Assembly: GCA_965213775.1 (NCBI GenBank)
Contig: CBDCAC010000007.1
Location: 156,822-220,821, forward strand
Source of the DNA: Lichenicoccus sp965213775
GTDB taxonomy: Bacteria; Pseudomonadota; Alphaproteobacteria; Acetobacterales; Acetobacteraceae
Length of the DNA stretch: 64,000 nucleotides
Direction of reading: 5' to 3'
The notes beneath the pieces are model-generated. The model did no database searches. It was not told the origin of the DNA and worked only from the letters and a program-made list of their open reading frames with translations. Below are positions 63,019-64,000 of this stretch, in pieces (the first letter of the stretch is position 1; every line of letters begins with the position of its first letter). The position numbers and the translations under genes were made by a program.

Positions 63019-63989
63019 ACCGGCCGATCCGGCGTACGACGCCGATGGACCGCCCGTCGCGGCTGCACATCTTCGCGCGCCGGCAGCGGCACCGCGTGCG
63101 TCCGGTGCTGGCGGGCCTGGCGCTGCTGGTGGCGGCGGGGTTCGGGCTGCACCTGCTGCGCGAGACGCGGACCGAGCGCGGTCTCGCGCCGATACGCGCC
63201 GGGATCGCCCGCGCCGCCGGGCTGCGGGTCGAGGACATCGTCGTCGAGGGGCGCAACATGACGCCCGAGGACCAGGTGACGGCAGCGCTCGGGATCTCGC
63301 GCGGCGATCCGTTGCTCGGCTTCTCGCTGGAGCAGGCGCGGCTGCGCATCGACCGGCTCGCCTTCGTCGAGCATTCGGTGGTGGAGCGCCGCCTGCCGGG
63401 CACGGTGCTGGTGCGGATCAGCGAGCGGCGGCCGTTCGCGGTCTGGCAGAATGCCGGGCGCTTCGTGCTGATCGACCGCGACGGCGAGGTGGTCGCGAGC
63501 CCCGGCGTCGGCCGCGGCGAGGATGTCCGCAAGCTGAGCGGCAAGGACGCCGAGGCGTTCGCGCGGCTGCCGCTGGTGGTCGGCACCGGCGCGCCGCGCG
63601 CCGCGACCGCCCTGATCGACGCGCTGCAGACCGAGCCCGACGTGCGCCGGCAGGTGGCGGCCTCGGTGCGGGTGGGCCAGCGACGCTGGAACCTGACCCT
63701 GCGCAGCGGCGCCGACGTGCTGCTGCCGGAGGGCGCCGAGCTGCCGGCGCTGCACCGGCTGGCCGAGCTCGAGGACGACATGCACCTGCTGGAACGGCCG
63801 CTGGCCGACATCGACATGCGCCTGCCCGACCGGCTGGTGGTGCGGCCGCGTCCGCCGGCACCCCCGACGTCGGGCGACCCGGCCGCCTCGGTCCCGCCGC
63901 CGGGTGCGGCGCCGGCCGAGCGACCAAGCGGGTCGCCGGGCGGGCCGCCCGAGGCGATGCCCGACGCGCCGCGGGGAGGACCGGCATGA
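63006..63989 (+). CDS. ftsQ: Cell division protein FtsQ
   Basis: Divisome assembly protein, 327 residues. A basic cytoplasmic N-terminus of about 35 residues precedes a membrane helix (VLAGLALLVAAGFGLHLL). The POTRA domain begins LRVEDIVVEGRNMTPEDQVTAALGISRGDPLLGF, followed by RIDRLAFVEHSVVERRLPGTVLVRISERRPFAVWQ and the FtsQ beta domain with DRDGEVV. The C-terminal 55 residues are Pro/Gly-rich. Overlaps ddl by 13 bases and ftsA by four. Confidence 0.94.
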   Translation: MPRLNRPIRRTTPMDRPSRLHIFARRQRHRVRPVLAGLALLVAAGFGLHLLRETRTERGLAPIRAGIARAAGLRVEDIVVEGRNMTPEDQVTAALGISRGDPLLGFSLEQARLRIDRLAFVEHSVVERRLPGTVLVRISERRPFAVWQNAGRFVLIDRDGEVVASPGVGRGEDVRKLSGKDAEAFARLPLVVGTGAPRAATALIDALQTEPDVRRQVAASVRVGQRRWNLTLRSGADVLLPEGAELPALHRLAELEDDMHLLERPLADIDMRLPDRLVVRPRPPAPPTSGDPAASVPPPGAAPAERPSGSPGGPPEAMPDAPRGGPA

Positions 63990-64000
63990 ACGAGCTGATC
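63986..64000 (+). CDS. ftsA: Start of ftsA (first five codons only)
   Basis: ATG 63986 overlaps the ftsQ stop (ATGA) and has GGGGAGGA about five bases upstream, the strongest ribosome site in the cluster. Only MNELI is visible before the window ends. The name rests on the conserved ftsQ-ftsA order. Confidence 0.6.

Overview
The window is a gene-dense, very GC-rich stretch of bacterial chromosome. Its gene content and order point to an alphaproteobacterium of the Rhodospirillales/Acetobacterales group, most likely Acetobacteraceae. The supporting signs are the dnaA-rpsT-mutM-ubiE-coaBC-dut neighbourhood, GapR (DUF2312), a malic enzyme-phosphotransacetylase hybrid, a Rieske subunit with a Tat signal, an NDUFAF5-like methyltransferase next to comF, large two-domain glycosyltransferases, and two Hint-domain (Hedgehog/intein) surface-type proteins. 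No phage, insertion sequence or CRISPR array was seen. Species cannot be named from the sequence.

Layout. 1-5.4 kb: dnaA (partial), rpsT and mutM on the minus strand, then an overlapping ubiE-coaBC-dut operon on the plus strand. 5.5-8.7 kb: an ABC importer made of a fused double permease and an ATPase with an extra C-terminal domain, with no binding protein. 8.7-16.4 kb: housekeeping genes on both strands (nitronate monooxygenase family, lysC, ubiG, grxC, comF, NDUFAF5-like, moaA and small DUF genes). 16.5-22 kb: a complete cheA-cheW-cheY-cheB-cheR operon whose CheA carries two CheW-like domains and a receiver. 22-33.6 kb, mostly minus strand: a sugar-nucleotide and polysaccharide region (family 61-type glycosyltransferase, phosphomannomutase/phosphoglucomutase, galU), maeB, tRNA-Leu, lipB, a LolA-like protein, a large glycosyltransferase and cbpA-cbpM. 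33.7-35.5 kb: a GH16-like gene and a gene-poor stretch, visibly less GC-rich than the rest. 35.5-42.4 kb: tRNA-Ser, rplU-rpmA, an in-frame obgE-proB fusion, gapR, zwf and petA. 42.4-47.3 kb: two tandem Hint-domain genes and the RNase P RNA gene. 47.5-64 kb: the division and cell wall (dcw) cluster in standard order, mraZ-rsmH-ftsL-ftsI-murE-murF-mraY-murD-ftsW-murG-murC-murB-ddl-ftsQ-ftsA, with nearly every junction a 1-14 base overlap.

The genes work together in recognisable blocks: replication initiation next to ribosome and repair genes; ubiquinone synthesis (ubiE, ubiG) with its bc1 user (petA); chemotaxis signalling; UDP-glucose supply and glycosyl transfer to envelope polymers; and peptidoglycan precursor synthesis coupled to divisome assembly.

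Most notable observations: six copies of a double-hairpin intergenic repeat at gene 3' ends, one of them with compensating stem changes; the obgE-proB fusion; a one-base frameshift in the essential murB; a textbook four-repeat MraZ operator; a 25-base tandem repeat that duplicates the 3' strand of the RNase P RNA P1 helix; a MutM lacking its last zinc-finger cysteine; and paired Hint proteins sharing an unnamed C-terminal domain.
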